Below, in pieces: positions 41,461 through 42,194 of a stretch of DNA of 42,194 nt. Each line of letters starts with the position of its first letter. Position 1 is the first letter of the stretch. The notes below the pieces were generated by a model that ran no database searches, was not told where the DNA came from, and saw only the letters and a program-made list of their open reading frames with translations. The position numbers and the translations under genes were made by a program. Source of the DNA: JAIQFR01 sp041494445 (GTDB lineage: Bacteria > Acidobacteriota > Polarisedimenticolia > Polarisedimenticolales > JAIQFR01); the NCBI GenBank assembly GCA_041494445.1, contig JBGQAU010000017.1, positions 1 through 42,194 of the forward strand. The letters are read 5' to 3'.

Positions 41461-41489
41461 TTGACAACGCCCGATCCCGCACCCACAAT
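41461..41489 (+). promoter_or_regulatory. sigma70-like promoter for the outer-membrane-type protein gene
   Basis: TTGACA (41461-41466) is a perfect -35. After exactly 17 bases comes CACAAT (41484-41489), four of six for the -10. A start near 41496 would give a 5' leader of about 90 bases before ATG 41586. This is the best consensus promoter in the window. The 305-base gap 41281-41585 otherwise holds only the Rrf2 operator. Confidence 0.6.
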
Positions 41490-41585
41490 GGCCGCGCGAA
41501 AACGGGCGGATCGCCGCTTCCGGCGGCGCGCCCGGCAGAGGGCATAGGGACCCATCGCGGGCCCGTTCCAGGAGGAGATCGCGCA

Positions 41586-42194
41586 ATGACGCTCAAGCCG
41601 TGCAGGATCGGAAGGTCGTTTCTCGCCGTTTCGGGCCTCGCGCTCGCCCTCGTGCTCACCGGCACCACCAACGCCGCCGAACCCGCAAAGCCCACCCCCG
41701 GCAATGAGCGGCTCTTCCAGGCGTTCGCGGAGGACGCCACGATCGTCCCGAACCAGTGGTGGGAGGGGAGCCTGGATTACGCCAGCTACGAGCACTTCGA
41801 CGTGACCGCGCTCATGCTCACCGCGGCCCTGAAGCCGATGGATCGCCTTGAGCTGGGAGGCCGCGTCGGGTTCGGAAGCTCCTCCGGTGACTCGGGCGCT
41901 CCCGACGGCTCCGGCGCCACCGACCTCGACGTCTGGGGAAAGTGGCATCTCGGCGCCGTCGGCGGCCGCACCGAGTTCGTCGTCGGCGGCCTGGCGACGG
42001 TCCCGACCGGGGACGAAACCGCGGGGCTCGGACACGACGCCTTCGATCTCGAGGGGTTCGGCGCGATGCGCTACCGGCTGCCCGAAGCGATTCTCACCGC
42101 TCACGCGGGGTTCCGGATGAACGGGGATGGACACATAGGGCCGCCGCACCCGCGCGGAGACGCCCTGGACGGAAAGACGTCGGTCCTCCTCGGC
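41586..42194 (+). CDS. exported outer-membrane beta-barrel-type protein (3' end beyond window)
   Basis: The first 203 residues are present and the gene is cut at the right edge. A signal peptide (about 1-31, ending TTNAA) is followed by alternating amphipathic strands: WWEGSLDYASYEHFDVTALM, LTAALKPMDRLELGGRVGFG, DLDVWGKWHLGAVGGRTEFV. A loop VVGGLATVPTGDETAGLG follows. The pattern and the VPTGDE turn resemble transporter-like barrels of the phenol-degradation MetA type. The function is unknown. ATG 41586 has AGGAGGAG upstream. Confidence 0.72.
   Translation, partial: MTLKPCRIGRSFLAVSGLALALVLTGTTNAAEPAKPTPGNERLFQAFAEDATIVPNQWWEGSLDYASYEHFDVTALMLTAALKPMDRLELGGRVGFGSSSGDSGAPDGSGATDLDVWGKWHLGAVGGRTEFVVGGLATVPTGDETAGLGHDAFDLEGFGAMRYRLPEAILTAHAGFRMNGDGHIGPPHPRGDALDGKTSVLLG

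Noticed and set aside
1..42194. CRISPR arrays, tRNA or rRNA genes, insertion sequences, prophage or integrative element borders
   Set aside because: I looked through the intergenic stretches and found no spaced direct repeats, cloverleaf-like sequence, transposase, integrase or terminal repeats. Short degenerate elements could still be missed by eye.

Overview
The window is about 42 kb of very GC-rich (roughly 70%) bacterial DNA, densely coded on both strands. The genes point to a Gram-negative, probably uncultivated, soil- or sediment-type lineage. The evidence is a TolC/RND tripartite pump, a PcnB-type poly(A) polymerase, several lipoproteins, an outer-membrane-type protein at the right edge, a large secreted S9 peptidase and an M14 peptidase, DUF1571 proteins and a secreted protein with a conserved T-C motif. 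This gene mix fits Acidobacteriota (for example Thermoanaerobaculia-like) or a neighbouring phylum. That placement is inference. I saw no rRNA, tRNA, CRISPR array, insertion sequence or prophage.

Layout. 1-5170 (minus): an AddB-type nuclease and an AddA-type helicase in a GTGA-overlapping operon for double-strand break processing; addA is cut by the window edge. 5399-11410 (plus): a tight run of MgtC/DUF4010 membrane protein, alpha/beta hydrolase, dicarboxylate/cation symporter, DUF4301 protein and TGS-domain GTPase, closed by a perfect hairpin. 11544-13704 (minus): two paralogous secreted DUF1571 proteins, each with a LysM domain inserted in the fold, flanking an OB-fold-like lipoprotein. 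13779-21431: a lipoprotein alpha/beta hydrolase, an RNB exoribonuclease (minus), an M14 metallocarboxypeptidase with adhesion-type modules and an S9 prolyl oligopeptidase.

21661-24803 is the most unusual metabolic locus. One polypeptide fuses a complete phosphotransacylase domain to a complete butyrate kinase, and it faces a separate phosphate butyryltransferase gene 17 bp away. Together they could convert acyl-CoA to acyl-phosphate to carboxylate plus ATP, with two alternative transacylases and one kinase. 25096-32180 holds a small Cys-rich secreted protein, poly(A) polymerase with an Arg-rich tail, a secreted protein of unknown function, a parvulin lipoprotein, an Smr-domain protein, a small CPCC-motif protein, a PBP4-type peptidase and a SnoaL-like protein.

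32228-32934 is a VapBC-type toxin-antitoxin pair with a likely operator. 33081-39180 (minus) is a TolC-adaptor-RND efflux operon that ends in a P-II/DUF3240-like small protein and a 32-residue membrane peptide, all with overlapping or near-touching stops and starts. Divergent to it are an ECF sigma factor and its soluble zinc anti-sigma factor, then DUF2892 and DUF302 proteins. An Rrf2-family Fe-S-type regulator converges on, and overlaps, the DUF302 gene. It has a 25-bp palindromic operator and apparently a non-AUG start. The window ends inside an exported outer-membrane-type protein with a good sigma70-like promoter.
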